Shown: positions 39,709 to 48,993, counted from the stretch's first letter. The stretch: DNA of 64,000 nucleotides from Flavobacterium sp. CS20 (GCF_018080005.1 NZ_CP073015.1:1-64000), one strand, 5' to 3'. Notes: generated from the sequence alone by a model not told the origin. Translations and numbers: made by a program.

Positions 39709-40332
39709 ATGAATAAAAACACCAATAATTTAAACCTTGACAAAGTAATTCATCAAGACTTTCAATTGTTTTTGAGTTGCTTTTCAATTGGTCTGGATAA
39801 TAAGAATATCCTCAATTATTTTGAACCTAATACCATTCAATTCCTTTCAGGACAAATAGGGCATGCACCAATTCGTACAGCAATATGGCTCAGTCAAATT
39901 GTAAAGTCAAAAAAAGTAATGGTTGTAGAGCAACACAATGTGAAGGCTTCAATTTATAACTATATCTGTAAAAATAGTCTGGTTGAAAACCCAAGCAGAT
40001 TTGTTATTAATGACTGTGAAAATATTAAACTTAAAAATATTCCAGGAGATGTAAACTTTATTATTGTCAATAGTGAGAACTTCAAACCTAAATTAATGAA
40101 AAGATTATTTAAAAATTTGAATGATCTTGATATTAAGTTTTACTTTTTAGTTGTCAATATTTATAAAGACAAGGAAAAGGTTTTGGATATTGAATGTTAC
40201 GCTAAACAGCACTATGAAAGTTTTAGACCTTCTTATCTTGGGCAAGAGCTCTGGGGTGATATTACAATTAAACCTCATCAAGTTGTATTAAAATCTCAAA
40301 AGTACGGGTTGAGTTGGTTGTTGAGATATTAA
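39709..40332 (+). CDS. Hypothetical protein, possible Rossmann-like methyltransferase fold
   Basis: A 207-residue protein (start taken at ATG 39709; a TTG at 39667 is also possible). KKVMVVEQHNVKASIYNYIC followed by RFVINDCENI and FIIVNSENF resembles the motif I/II region of FkbM-like methyltransferases, but glycine-rich motif I is weak. It is divergent from the WYL regulator and lies just left of the cassette array, on the opposite strand to the cassettes. Confidence 0.45.
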   Translation: MNKNTNNLNLDKVIHQDFQLFLSCFSIGLDNKNILNYFEPNTIQFLSGQIGHAPIRTAIWLSQIVKSKKVMVVEQHNVKASIYNYICKNSLVENPSRFVINDCENIKLKNIPGDVNFIIVNSENFKPKLMKRLFKNLNDLDIKFYFLVVNIYKDKEKVLDIECYAKQHYESFRPSYLGQELWGDITIKPHQVVLKSQKYGLSWLLRY

Positions 40333-40366
40333 AAACCTCAGATTTTTTGAATACGCAAAACAGTAA

Positions 40367-40572
40367 TGCTAACGGCAATTCGATTTAAAGTTAAAACCTA
40401 TTTATAATTAGGATATCCTCATTCTTCTGTAAACCACTAAATTTCAGTAATACCAAGAGAAAAAGCCAGAGCTAACTCACAGTTGAATTTGAGCCATTCT
40501 ATTTATAGCAAATCCGATATTTATAACTTTGAATTCTGATTTTCTGAGGAAACTCTATATACGCTGTTGTGC
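40367..40572 (-). other. attC-like recombination site, left end of array
   Basis: The left core is TGCTAAC (40367) and the right core is TATATACGCTGTTGTGC, ending just before the Fic stop. The intervening ~180 bases have partial complementarity (AATTCGATTTAAAGTT with AACTTTGAATT). It is weaker than the other sites, and the pairing is inferred. No gene was found between 40333 and 40576. Confidence 0.4.
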
Positions 40573-40576
40573 CCAG

Positions 40577-41545
40577 TTATTTTAAACGGTAAATTGTTTT
40601 ATTTTTATTTCCTATTTTTCCAAATAAGCCTAATTCAACTCCTTTTTTTAAATCTCTACTTGCTGTGGCTGAAGAAATGTCTTTAAAAATATCCATATAA
40701 TCTTTTCTTGTAAATTCAGCTTTGTTCAACGAAACAAAATATTCTAATCTGTCTTTTTCGTTTAGCGTTCGATTATTAAAATCTAATAATTCACTAATTG
40801 AGATGTCAATTACATTTAGCATATATTCAATAAACTTAGTCGATTTCCCAGATTTATCCGATTCAGCCAAAGCTTTATAATATTTCTCTTGGTCTTTATT
40901 TATTAAAGTTTCAAAAGGCAAAAACTCAAAAATTGGATATTTTTCCATTAATATCAAAGTCTGCCATAATCTTCCCATTCTGCCATTTCCATCCAAAAAT
41001 GGATGAATAAATCCCATTTCGTAATGAAAAACACAACTTTTAATTAATTCAATTTCATCAGACTTTTTTAAATATTCAAAAAGTTCTTTCATAAAGTAGG
41101 GAACATTTCCAAAAGGTGGTGCAAAATGCTCAACTTTTGAACCTTTTACAATTCCGACACTTTGAGTTCTATATTTTCCTGAATCTTCAATTAATCCTTC
41201 CATAAAGTTTTTGTGTGCTTTTAAAAAGGATTTTTCATTAGATGGTTTGTATTCTTCTAAATTCTCATAGATTTTGATTGCATTTAATACTTCAAGAACA
41301 TCTTTTTTAGGACCAATAACTTTTTTGTTTTCTAAAAGTGCTGTTATTTGTTCTTCAGTAAGTGTATTTCCTTCTATTTTTAAAGAAGAATGAATAGTTT
41401 TGATTCTATTCTGCTTTCTTAATTTAGGTGACGGTTTATTTAATAAATTAGCATTTATTTCTCCTATTTTTTCCGAAATAGAAGTTATTAACTTTAAAAT
41501 AGAAGGTGTTATTTCGTAAGGTGGTTTCATTTTTGATACTATCAT
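40577..41545 (-). CDS. Fic domain protein (AMPylase family)
   Basis: A 322-residue Fic protein. The catalytic motif HPFLDGNGRMGR begins at residue ~181, an exact HPFx(D/E)GNGRxxR match. SSLKIEGNTL near residue 50 corresponds to the inhibitory-helix motif of class II Fic proteins, and the C-terminus looks like a winged helix. Fic enzymes transfer AMP or other nucleotides to proteins. The start is 41545, or 41530 if the operator-like repeats are kept outside the gene. It is the leftmost cassette gene. Confidence 0.9.
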   Translation of the reverse strand: MIVSKMKPPYEITPSILKLITSISEKIGEINANLLNKPSPKLRKQNRIKTIHSSLKIEGNTLTEEQITALLENKKVIGPKKDVLEVLNAIKIYENLEEYKPSNEKSFLKAHKNFMEGLIEDSGKYRTQSVGIVKGSKVEHFAPPFGNVPYFMKELFEYLKKSDEIELIKSCVFHYEMGFIHPFLDGNGRMGRLWQTLILMEKYPIFEFLPFETLINKDQEKYYKALAESDKSGKSTKFIEYMLNVIDISISELLDFNNRTLNEKDRLEYFVSLNKAEFTRKDYMDIFKDISSATASRDLKKGVELGLFGKIGNKNKTIYRLK

Positions 41546-41558
41546 TTGATACTATCAA
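41534..41558 (-). promoter_or_regulatory. Operator-like repeats at the Fic start
   Basis: Two copies of TGATACTATCA (41534-41544 and 41548-41558), nearly self-complementary around a central base, flank or overlap the Fic start codon. They could bind the Fic protein's own C-terminal winged helix. This is inference. Confidence 0.35.
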
Positions 41559-41605
41559 AGATACAATCATTGATCTGAATTATCTTATGAAACGGAATTT
41601 TTTAA

Positions 41606-41737
41606 TTCTGACTAACGTAAAATTATATCACTATAAATCAGTTATTTATATTTTATTCAGCATTTCAATTTTCAATCCAAATTTACTCATTTTACGTTAG
41701 CCGAGGGACTAAAGTTTCTATGAGTCTATGAGGGATA
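41606..41737 (+). repeat. Repeated ~131-bp element, copy A
   Basis: It starts at ATTCTGACTAACG. The 12-bp inverted ends CTAACGTAAAAT (41612) and ATTTTACGTTAG (to 41700) bound an 89-bp core, and the conserved CCGAGGGACTAAAGTTTC tail reaches GAGGGAT. Other copies are at 45535, 48271 and 53279. Confidence 0.85.
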
Positions 41738-41981
41738 GCAGGAAACGAGCCATAAACAGATATTATGGATGGTCTCACAAATAAGGAAAGGCGGAACGGA
41801 TTATCACGTCTAAATTCATTTAGGAATACAGGTGATAGCACCTATATAGCCTAAATCTAAGCAGACAAGAACTAGCACAAAGTGAAGTTCTGATAATGCG
41901 AACCGCCCAGTATGAGAACCGTATGCTGGGTGGTGTGAGAGGTGCACTCCGTCAGTTACTGGTGGAGCCCGACTACTTGAT
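41738..41981 (+). mobile_element. Group II intron 3' remnant (domains IV-VI)
   Basis: No RT remains. Around 41912-41950 the strand forms the hairpin ACCGCCCAGTAT / GTATGCTGGGTGGT, followed by GTGTGAGAGG, as in domain V and its flank in bacterial group II introns; a DVI-like stem (CACTCC...GTGGAG) ends at CTACTTGAT. The 3' exon begins TGGCATTA, which is the attC-like core of the MazEF cassette. It differs from the two larger introns. Confidence 0.55.
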
Positions 41982-42000
41982 TGGCATTAGTATTTTTTTT

Positions 42001-42324
42001 TCAGTCCACAAAAGTTTCTCTTATTACTACTTTACATTTTTCAATTTCTGATTTCGTTAAATTTTCAAAAACTCGGATAATTCTGGTTTTATCTACTGTC
42101 CGAATTTGGTCGATTGCAATCATTCCCTTTTTCCCGTTATGTCTCACTGAAACTCTGGTCGGATATTTTTTCAAGTTCGTAGTTATTGGCACAAGTACGA
42201 TTGTGTTCAAATATTTATTCATTTCATTTGGCGAAACGATAACACAAGGTCTTGTCTTTTTTATTTCACTTCCAATTGTTGGGTCAAGATTTACAAGAAC
42301 AATTGAATATTGTTTTAAATCCAT
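42001..42324 (-). CDS. MazF/PemK-type toxin
   Basis: A 107-residue endoribonuclease of the MazF/PemK fold. IVLVNLDPTIGSEIKKTRPC and VIVSPNEMN match the usual G-x-E-x-x-K-x-R-P-x-V-I-V-S pattern. Its 5' end overlaps the antitoxin gene by 10 bases, the usual order with antitoxin first. It probably cuts mRNA at specific sequences. The gene pair is one cassette of the array. Confidence 0.9.
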   Translation of the reverse strand: MDLKQYSIVLVNLDPTIGSEIKKTRPCVIVSPNEMNKYLNTIVLVPITTNLKKYPTRVSVRHNGKKGMIAIDQIRTVDKTRIIRVFENLTKSEIEKCKVVIRETFVD

Positions 42325-42560
42325 TCCTCAAGATTTTCATCATCGAATACATCGTTCATCAGCAACTTGTCGTCTCCGTTTTCACTCATTTTCTTAAATT
42401 CTATTTCCCAATTTTTTCTCGGTGAAGCGATTGGTTTAAGAATTATCTGTCCTTTTTCAAGAATGAGTTCCACTTTATCCTTGATGTTATATTTTTCCAA
42501 AATGGTCTTGCTCAAACGAAGACCTTTTGAATTTCCGATTTTGATTATTGAAGTTTCCAT
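42315..42560 (-). CDS. AbrB/MazE-type antitoxin
   Basis: An 81-residue protein with a SpoVT-AbrB swapped-hairpin domain (IIKIGNSKGLRLSKTILEKY, then VELILEKGQIILKP) and an acidic, flexible C-terminus (MNDVFDDENLEEW) of the kind that binds MazF. It is first in the pair and overlaps the toxin gene. It likely autoregulates the operon. Confidence 0.9.
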   Translation of the reverse strand: METSIIKIGNSKGLRLSKTILEKYNIKDKVELILEKGQIILKPIASPRKNWEIEFKKMSENGDDKLLMNDVFDDENLEEWI

Positions 42561-42626
42561 AATTTTTTAAATGTTATTACAAAGTAAATACATTTTGTTG
42601 AAATATCAAAATTCGTTCAGTATTAA

Positions 42627-42701
42627 TGCCAACGTGTTTGTATATGGAAAGTAGCGGGCTTTAAGCACTAACTTCGCTATTTTTTATATACGTTGTTGTG
42701 C
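42627..42701 (-). other. attC-like site between TrlF and MazEF cassettes
   Basis: The plus strand runs from TGCCAACGTGTTTGTATATG (42627) to TTATATACGTTGTTGTGC (42701), with TAGCG/CGCTA pairing inside; the arms are imperfectly complementary over ~30 bases. The next boundary of the MazEF cassette, TTGGCATTA at ~41980, is complementary to TAATGCCAA here. Confidence 0.7.
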
Positions 42702-42714
42702 GGTATGTGCTTTT

Positions 42715-45516
42715 TTAAAATCCATACTTTTCTTTTCTTAACTTAAATGCCTTTTCGCCACCTTCCATAATTAGGGTTATTTCCTTCTTAATCTCGGGAT
42801 TGTCAATGGCTCCTTCATATTTGATTTCGCCTTGCGTTTGCTGGCTTGACTCTTTGTAATCACAGCAAACAACCAACTCAGCGTCTCCGTTTACTACAAG
42901 ATTTGCATTATGACTGGTGAAAATCAACTGACGTTTATTCTTAGCTTTCCATATGTTCTCAATGATGTCATTTATTGCTCGATTGTCAATGTCATCTTCA
43001 GGTTGGTCAATCAACAAGGGGTTGCCTTCTTGATTAAGTAGAACAGATAAAAGAGCTGTTGCCTGTTGACCTGCCGATGCTTCTGAGAATGGAATTACAT
43101 CTTGCATTTCATTTCCTGTTGAGTAGAAAAAATGTGGTTCAAACTCTATTTCTTGCGTTACCATAGCTAACCACTTATCAGGCGAAAACAATTCTACTAT
43201 TCGTTGAATATTAGTTTCGTTCAGTCCTATGTCTGTAAGAAGAGGTGTTTCAGGTAATTCAATTGGTTTATCTTCAAGTATCTTGTATTCTGCAAGAGAT
43301 TTTAATTCTTCCAATGCCATTTTCCAAGATTCAAGAGGTGATTCACTATCCTTTATCTTCTTGCACAGATTGTCTATTTTGTCTTTACTTATCCTAGTAC
43401 CTGTAAAAGAGTTGACTATTAATTCTTGAATTTCTTCGATATTAATACTCCGAGTTACTTCGGCTTTAATAATTCCCTGGGAAAGGATTGTGAAATTTGA
43501 AGCTTGGGTGTTTAATAAGTCAATTTTATTTTGATGAAGAGCATACCATTTTTCTTTTTCTTCCATAAATACTGTCTCAGGATTTCCAAGTTCTTTAATT
43601 CTTGAAATACGTTCATTGATTGAGTCCGTTAACTCTCTTAAGCGAGCTTCAAGTTGATTTATCTCCTTAATGATACTTTCATTGGCAGATGCCTTTTCTT
43701 TAATTTGACCATAAGAGGCATCAAATGATTTCTTGATTTCTTTCCATTTGTCAATTGAATCATTGTAACCCGCCAATTTATCTGCTGAAAATAATTTTAA
43801 TATTTCAGCTAGTCTTGACTTAATCTGTTCAAAAATCTGCTCTTTCTCCTTCTGAATCTCAGATAGTATTTCGCTATTCAAGATGTTAGCATCTTCTTGT
43901 ATTTTAGAAGGATATTCCGATAGAGATTCTCCAAGCGTTTCAAATTTTTGTTTGAAAAGGTCAATTTCATTATTTGATTCTTGAATGAATGTTTGTTCGT
44001 TTTCAAATAATTCCTTGTTTTCGATGATTTTTTTATCTTCATCTGTTAAGCCTTTTAATGATTTTCTTAAGTTCTGAACTTGCTCACCAACCGACTTATG
44101 TTGAAGTTTTAGTTCATCAATTTCTGATTGAATCTCTTTTTTGCGAACGAGATTGCTATATGCATTCTTTAAATTCTTTGATACTTCTCTAAGGTTGAAA
44201 GCGATATTGTTCAATTCATTTGTGATTGGCTGTTGAATGAACCTTTTTAATTCATCTGTTCTTACTCCTACTCTACTTAACTGCTTCTGGCTATATGCTT
44301 GAATTGGAATTAATCTTCGTACTTCCTCTTCCGTAACTTTCTCGAAATCATCATTTCCGATTTTTAGTTGTATTTCCTTAGTTACTGAGTTTCTTTTAAC
44401 AATGTGTTCAATACCGTTTACAGATGCTGTAATTCTTACTTCGCCTGAAAATGGCACAAGTGTTTTATCAATTAGAACCTGTCGTCTTTTTTGAATCTCA
44501 GATTCTGTTTCGTATTTACCAATGCCTAAAATTTGGTCACATAATCCCCATCTTAAATATTCAAGTAAAGTTGATTTACCTGTCCCGCGTCCACCAATAA
44601 ATGCGTTATACTGCTGGTTAAGTTCTAATTCAACCCGCCCCATAAACTTGGAATTAGTTACACTTAGTTTGCTAATAAATATTTGTGGTAAACTAGGCTC
44701 TATCAAGCTCATTCTTGATTCCTTAGCAAGGCTTGCCTGTCTAAGTGCTTCAGCCGTTGGAGTTGCCCACTTCACCCAAGTTGTAGCTGTTCCTAAATCT
44801 TCGAATGTATCTTTCCTGTTATCTGATGTCTGGAAAACTGCAATAGATTTAAAACCATAATTTCTGTCCTCCCCATTAATAATGTTCTTTAACCCTTGGT
44901 CATTAGGAATTGCTCCATCAAGATAACCACTTACACAAGGCATTTTTTTGTAATACTCATAGAAGTCTCTTCTTAGAATTCCTTTATGTCCACGCCCCGT
45001 ATGTGGAAGAATAATGTATTTACCTTTAAGTATGTCAATCGAATCAAGCTTTGAATGCAAGTCTTTCAAACCATTGACTACTTCAGACGAAATTGGGACA
45101 GTCTCAATTGTAGAAGGCTCAGTTATTGGATTTGGCTCAATTGATAGTTTGTGTAATACTCTCAGAAGTTGGTCTTCAGGAAAATTTGCATCAAGAATGA
45201 GTAGAGCCTGACAAGGTGGATTACTAAGTGTAAGTTCAATGCCTGGAAAAACCACAAGTTTATTGCTATCAATTATCGGCTGTCCACTGTTGTCAACTTC
45301 ATTGTTAGCAGCTGCTTTGATATAAGGAAAAAAAGCAAGGTCGTGATGGTCAGTGATAGCAACTGCATTTACACTTTTTTCACGACAAGCAAGTACAAAT
45401 CTCTCCGCGTATGCATTTCGGTCTACGTCCGAAACTGGCTTTGGACCTGACCAATTAATATCTCTTGGTGTGTGAACCTGAAAGTCACAGTTATAAAATC
45501 TAGTCCCTTTGTTCAT
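42715..45516 (-). CDS. TrlF-like protein: PHP domain plus SMC/ABC-type ATPase
   Basis: A 933-residue protein. The N-terminal PHP phosphoesterase domain shows FQVHTPRD, ITDHHD and FPGIEL (residues ~10-100). Walker A GGRGTGKST lies at ~305, followed by long coiled-coil segments (~420-650). The ABC-type signature and Walker B are ASAGQQATAL and LLIDQPEDDID, and the H-loop is FTSHNANLV. TrlF-type PHP-ATPases are known in anti-phage settings. A single-gene cassette, bounded on the left by an attC-like site and on the right by repeat copy B. Confidence 0.85.
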   Translation of the reverse strand: MNKGTRFYNCDFQVHTPRDINWSGPKPVSDVDRNAYAERFVLACREKSVNAVAITDHHDLAFFPYIKAAANNEVDNSGQPIIDSNKLVVFPGIELTLSNPPCQALLILDANFPEDQLLRVLHKLSIEPNPITEPSTIETVPISSEVVNGLKDLHSKLDSIDILKGKYIILPHTGRGHKGILRRDFYEYYKKMPCVSGYLDGAIPNDQGLKNIINGEDRNYGFKSIAVFQTSDNRKDTFEDLGTATTWVKWATPTAEALRQASLAKESRMSLIEPSLPQIFISKLSVTNSKFMGRVELELNQQYNAFIGGRGTGKSTLLEYLRWGLCDQILGIGKYETESEIQKRRQVLIDKTLVPFSGEVRITASVNGIEHIVKRNSVTKEIQLKIGNDDFEKVTEEEVRRLIPIQAYSQKQLSRVGVRTDELKRFIQQPITNELNNIAFNLREVSKNLKNAYSNLVRKKEIQSEIDELKLQHKSVGEQVQNLRKSLKGLTDEDKKIIENKELFENEQTFIQESNNEIDLFKQKFETLGESLSEYPSKIQEDANILNSEILSEIQKEKEQIFEQIKSRLAEILKLFSADKLAGYNDSIDKWKEIKKSFDASYGQIKEKASANESIIKEINQLEARLRELTDSINERISRIKELGNPETVFMEEKEKWYALHQNKIDLLNTQASNFTILSQGIIKAEVTRSINIEEIQELIVNSFTGTRISKDKIDNLCKKIKDSESPLESWKMALEELKSLAEYKILEDKPIELPETPLLTDIGLNETNIQRIVELFSPDKWLAMVTQEIEFEPHFFYSTGNEMQDVIPFSEASAGQQATALLSVLLNQEGNPLLIDQPEDDIDNRAINDIIENIWKAKNKRQLIFTSHNANLVVNGDAELVVCCDYKESSQQTQGEIKYEGAIDNPEIKKEITLIMEGGEKAFKLRKEKYGF

Positions 45517-45534
45517 TGTGCTGTCTTTTTTGCA

Positions 45535-45600
45535 TTCTGACTAACGTAAAATTATATCACTATAAATCAGTTGTTTATATTTTATTCAACATTTCAATTT
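45535..45600 (+). repeat. Repeated element, truncated copy B
   Basis: ATTCTGACTAACGTAAAATT onward matches the 89-bp core of the other copies until about 45600, after which the sequence diverges. It lies where the right boundary core of the TrlF cassette is expected. Confidence 0.8.
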
Positions 45601-45706
45601 AAAATGCACAAGTTTTTCGGTTAAACTTATAATTTCTAAATATACACAAAACTTTCGGTTAAGCACAAAGTTTGACACGAGCCAAAACCCTTGAATTTAC
45701 TACTGC

Positions 45707-45739
45707 TTAGCCTATTTTTTATATACATTGTTGTAAGCC
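45707..45739 (-). other. attC-like half-site, left boundary of the DUF262 cassette
   Basis: The right half GCCTATTTTTTATATACATT ends in the core GTTGTAAGCC (45730-45739). The opposite boundary of this cassette, GGCTTACAAC at 48064-48073, is its exact reverse complement. Confidence 0.65.
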
Positions 45740-45740
45740 G

Positions 45741-48032
45741 TTATTCCTTTTCTACAAGTTCGTTCTTTAATATACTTTTAAACCATATTATCGAAGCTTC
45801 TCCGTCCTTAATCATTATTTCATTCAGTTCGTTGTTATGAGCAATTTGATTTCTTAAAGTGAATAATTGGCTAAATCTATTTTCAACATTTTGTTTAGAC
45901 TTGAACATATCTTCAAATTCGTTCCAAGTATCTCTTTTAATAATCAATTCCTTAAATTCTCCGAGAGTGAAAAAATTCAGTTTCTTTCTAAATGATTGAT
46001 AAGTTTCTAAATTTTCTCCTGGGAATTTCTTTAAATGTGAAGCAATTTTAAATTCAGTCGATTGCCTTGTTTTTTCAGATACGAACTGTTCAAAAGGTTT
46101 CGCACTTATTTTACTTAATCTGCTATTTATTAAATCACGAAGCTGAATTTCTATACTTTCAATTTCAGATTTTAGGTCTTTAATTGCTTGAGGAAGTTCA
46201 ATTCCATTTTGTAAAACTGATTCAATTGTAATTTGCTTACCTTCTGTTAATAGGTCAATTGCTTTAAGGATATAATCAGCTCTTGTTTCAATGAAAGTAT
46301 CAAAGTCTGACTGAATCTTATTGATTCTTTCTTCTTTTTCCATTCCTTCATAACCTCCATTAGAAAGTTCCTTTATTGGTATTAAATGACTGTTTAATCG
46401 ACTATTTACGATTTCTTCATCTGCCCATTTATAACGTTCTTTTAAATAAACTAATGGGTCTTTTCTTCCGATATTTCGATTTGTTTTTCCTGTTATTAAA
46501 GCACAGTTTAAAGCTAAAAAACTATCAACATTTGCTTCTTGCAAAAGTGAGTCAGGAAAAATGTGGTGATATTCTCTTTTTTTAATATTTTCTCTCGAAA
46601 TCTGTTTGCCATCAGCAAAGTCAAATGCACCTAAATATGTAGATATTGCAAGAATACCTCTTGCTCTAATATTAACTTTTTTATAGTACCCAACAGTTAA
46701 GAGTTCTTCTTTGTCTGCTAAAGGATATAGTTTTCTATTAAGAACAGGAACGTCAGTTTCTTTATAGAAATCGCCTTTTTCGTTTTGTTCGTTATTTATA
46801 ACTCTTTTGAGATTTATGTAATCTTGGTAAGCTCTTGAAGTCGCCGAATTTTCGTAGCGATATGTAAAAAATGACGACCACAAATATTTTTTAAGCAAAA
46901 TTTCTCCTTTACCTGCTAAATCTCCATTTTCTGGAATTTTAGAAAGAGTTGCGGCTACAACCGACAAAACTGCATTTGTTGGAAGTCTATTTTTATCATA
47001 AACTCCTTGGGATTCCATAAATACAGCCATTCTACCAAGACAGTTTTCAAGAATTTCCCAATTATTTACTAAAATGGATTTATCCATTTCTGCCATTCCT
47101 CTATGGTTTGGCAACTTATCTTGTAAAAGGGCAGAAGTAGCTAAAATCAAAAATTCGAGTTCAAAATAATGTTTGATTTTAGGGTGTTTTTTACTCAAAT
47201 CATTTTGTAGGTCGTGTAGTGAGCTTTTCATTTCACTTTCTACTTCTGCAACTATTATATCGTAAATAGAAAGTGGTTTACTGTTTGTATTCATATTTAT
47301 AAATACTTGCAAAGCAATTTCCTTTGGTGTTGTAGCTGGAAGTGAAAGAAATGGTAAATTAAAATGAGATATTGTTTCCCTTAATTTTGTGATTTTTAGA
47401 GTCAAGTCCTTTTGAAATTTGGTATATTCTTTTAATTTCTTAAATCCGTCTGGGTCTGAATCTGTTGGTTCTAAATGTTTGGTTGCAAGTTCAATCCAAT
47501 TGTCAATTTCGGACTGAATGTTTTCGGGTCTAAATAGTTGAATTGGAACGCAACCTCTTTTTAAACTCTCTTTTGGCGAGTCTGCCCAAAGTGGATATTT
47601 TAGTTCGTTTTTTAAGTATCTTGTCCTACAATAAATCGAAATTTCTTCATCTCTTCGATTATTATCTGTTTCGTCAAATTCAGGAAAATAGACGAAGTAT
47701 GTTTCAAAATCATAATTGTTGTGTAAGGCTCTCCAAAAAGAAGTTAGCCTTTGCTGACCATCTAAAAGGTGTTCAGTTATTTTGTCTTTAATTTCGGGTT
47801 CAGCAGTACTTATGTATCTTGATTTGAACTTTTCTTCATTGCCAACATCTAATATTAGTGTAACTCCGACAGGTAAATTATGGATAACTGTTTCTAAAAA
47901 ACTTTGAACTCTCCATCTATCCCAAGCTTCCATTCTTTGAAAACGAGGTAGTTTAATGTTTCCATTTTTAATTTTCGAGTACCAATCGGTCAACTGTCTA
48001 TTTTGAGCACTGCTCGAAGTTATTTCTGACAT
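45741..48032 (-). CDS. DUF262-HNH nuclease with C-terminal HEPN-like motif
   Basis: A 763-residue protein of the GmrSD-like group. The DUF262 domain shows LPRFQRMEAWDRWRVQSFLE (from residue 28) and LLDGQQRLTSF (~89). The HNH/DUF1524-like part is REYHHIFPDSLL with downstream Asn residues (NRNIG). The last ~50 residues contain RNQIAHN (R at 727), an R-x4-H pattern of HEPN ribonucleases. GmrSD proteins cut modified phage DNA; the extra HEPN motif would add an RNase. A single-gene cassette with complementary boundary cores. Confidence 0.82.
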   Translation of the reverse strand: MSEITSSSAQNRQLTDWYSKIKNGNIKLPRFQRMEAWDRWRVQSFLETVIHNLPVGVTLILDVGNEEKFKSRYISTAEPEIKDKITEHLLDGQQRLTSFWRALHNNYDFETYFVYFPEFDETDNNRRDEEISIYCRTRYLKNELKYPLWADSPKESLKRGCVPIQLFRPENIQSEIDNWIELATKHLEPTDSDPDGFKKLKEYTKFQKDLTLKITKLRETISHFNLPFLSLPATTPKEIALQVFINMNTNSKPLSIYDIIVAEVESEMKSSLHDLQNDLSKKHPKIKHYFELEFLILATSALLQDKLPNHRGMAEMDKSILVNNWEILENCLGRMAVFMESQGVYDKNRLPTNAVLSVVAATLSKIPENGDLAGKGEILLKKYLWSSFFTYRYENSATSRAYQDYINLKRVINNEQNEKGDFYKETDVPVLNRKLYPLADKEELLTVGYYKKVNIRARGILAISTYLGAFDFADGKQISRENIKKREYHHIFPDSLLQEANVDSFLALNCALITGKTNRNIGRKDPLVYLKERYKWADEEIVNSRLNSHLIPIKELSNGGYEGMEKEERINKIQSDFDTFIETRADYILKAIDLLTEGKQITIESVLQNGIELPQAIKDLKSEIESIEIQLRDLINSRLSKISAKPFEQFVSEKTRQSTEFKIASHLKKFPGENLETYQSFRKKLNFFTLGEFKELIIKRDTWNEFEDMFKSKQNVENRFSQLFTLRNQIAHNNELNEIMIKDGEASIIWFKSILKNELVEKE

Positions 48033-48063
48033 ATTTTAATTTTCGCAGTTTGTTTGTTTTAAT

Positions 48064-48073
48064 GGCTTACAAC
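48064..48073 (-). other. Right boundary core of the DUF262 cassette
   Basis: GGCTTACAAC, the exact reverse complement of the left boundary core at 45730-45739. It is followed by TAGTATATATCC, the same sequence that follows GCCTAAC at 53075-53081. Confidence 0.6.
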
Positions 48074-48104
48074 TAGTATATATCCACAAAAATACACCAC
48101 TTTT

Positions 48105-48275
48105 TTAATTTTTAGGCTTGTTTTTATACTTTTTTGCCATTTTGTCTAATGGACTTTCTATCTTTTTAGTGCTTTTTTGACTAATATGAGTATAAACTGT
48201 AGTCGTTTTGATACTGCTATGGCCTAAAAACTTTTGTATATATCTTATGTCTGTCCCGCCTTCTAACAAATTCTG
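48105..48275 (-). pseudogene. Tyrosine recombinase C-terminal fragment, copy 1
   Basis: 56 codons plus stop read QNLLEGGTDIRYIQKFLGHS, then KTTTVYTHISQKSTKKIESP on the minus strand: the C-terminus of an IntI/XerD-type recombinase with the last catalytic His (LGH) and the Tyr nucleophile (VYTH). The upstream part is absent because repeat copy C abuts it. It is near-identical to copy 2 at 53113-53283. Confidence 0.8.
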
Positions 48276-48402
48276 ACTAACGTAAAATTATATTACTATA
48301 AATCAGTTGTTTATATTTTATTCAACATTTCAATTTTCAATCCAAATTTACTCAATTTTACGTTAGCCGAGGGACTAAAGTTTCTATGAGTCTATGAGGG
48401 AT
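48271..48402 (+). repeat. Repeated ~131-bp element, copy C
   Basis: The full element has inverted 12-bp ends (CTAACGTAAAAT at 48277; the right end at 48366 has one extra base), followed by CCGAGGGACTAAAGTTTC to GAGGGATT. It joins directly to an attC-like left half (TGGCAAC 48406). Confidence 0.85.
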
Positions 48403-48405
48403 TAC

Positions 48406-48606
48406 TGGCAACGGTCTTGTATATGGCTCGTAGCGTGCAAATTAGAAAATTATTTTCGGATTGAGCTCAAGCCAGATTTTTAAATTTTACTATTTATCTT
48501 TTTTATTGGAAATCGTCAAATTTAAAAATTTGGCGACTTTCCAAATATACCTTAACTTTGATTTAGCAACTAACTAGCTATGAGATATATACGTTGTTAG
48601 CAAAAG
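48406..48606 (-). other. attC-like site
   Basis: TGGCAACGGTCTTGTATATG (48406) pairs imperfectly with GAGATATATACGTTGTTAGC (to 48601), with ~130 bases between. The right core GTTAGCAAAA (48596) is the reverse complement of TTTTGCTAAC at 49885-49894, the other boundary of the next cassette. Confidence 0.65.
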
Positions 48607-48936
48607 TTATTTACACACTAATTTTTTCTTTTGTTCAAGATAAAATGTTCCAAAACCAAAAAAACCAAAAATAAGGTTTAGGATTGATAAGGTTTGATCG
48701 TAGCTATTTATCCAAAGTAAATTTATTATCGAAAACAAAATATATAATAAGAACGGAAAAAATAAAAAATCCTTTTTCACTATAAAATTTTTATTTACTT
48801 GGATAAAGAAAAACACCTAAAAAGTAAGACTTAAAGTTATTAGATAAAATGAAAAATTATCAAGTGCCAAAAACAATAAGCTAACAAATACGGTCATTAA
48901 ACCAATTAAAAATAATGTAAAAATTATCTTTTTCAT
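48607..48936 (-). pseudogene. Small membrane protein with in-frame TAG
   Basis: ATG 48936 opens MKKIIFTLFLIGLMTVFVSL and TAG at 48817-48819 interrupts after LSLTF; the same frame then continues to 48607 (VFFFIQVNKNF to EQKKKLVCK). Two or three hydrophobic segments are visible over ~109 residues. Second gene of the lipoprotein cassette. No function assigned. Confidence 0.55.
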
Positions 48937-48955
48937 AATAATAATAATAAAATTA

Positions 48956-48983
48956 AAGGATGCTGTTGTACAACAGCATCCTT
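48956..48983 (-). terminator. Rho-independent terminator or attenuator hairpin
   Basis: A 13-bp perfect stem (AAGGATGCTGTTG / CAACAGCATCCTT) with a 2-base loop lies between the lipoprotein gene and the small membrane gene. Confidence 0.75.
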
Positions 48984-48993
48984 AATTAAACAA

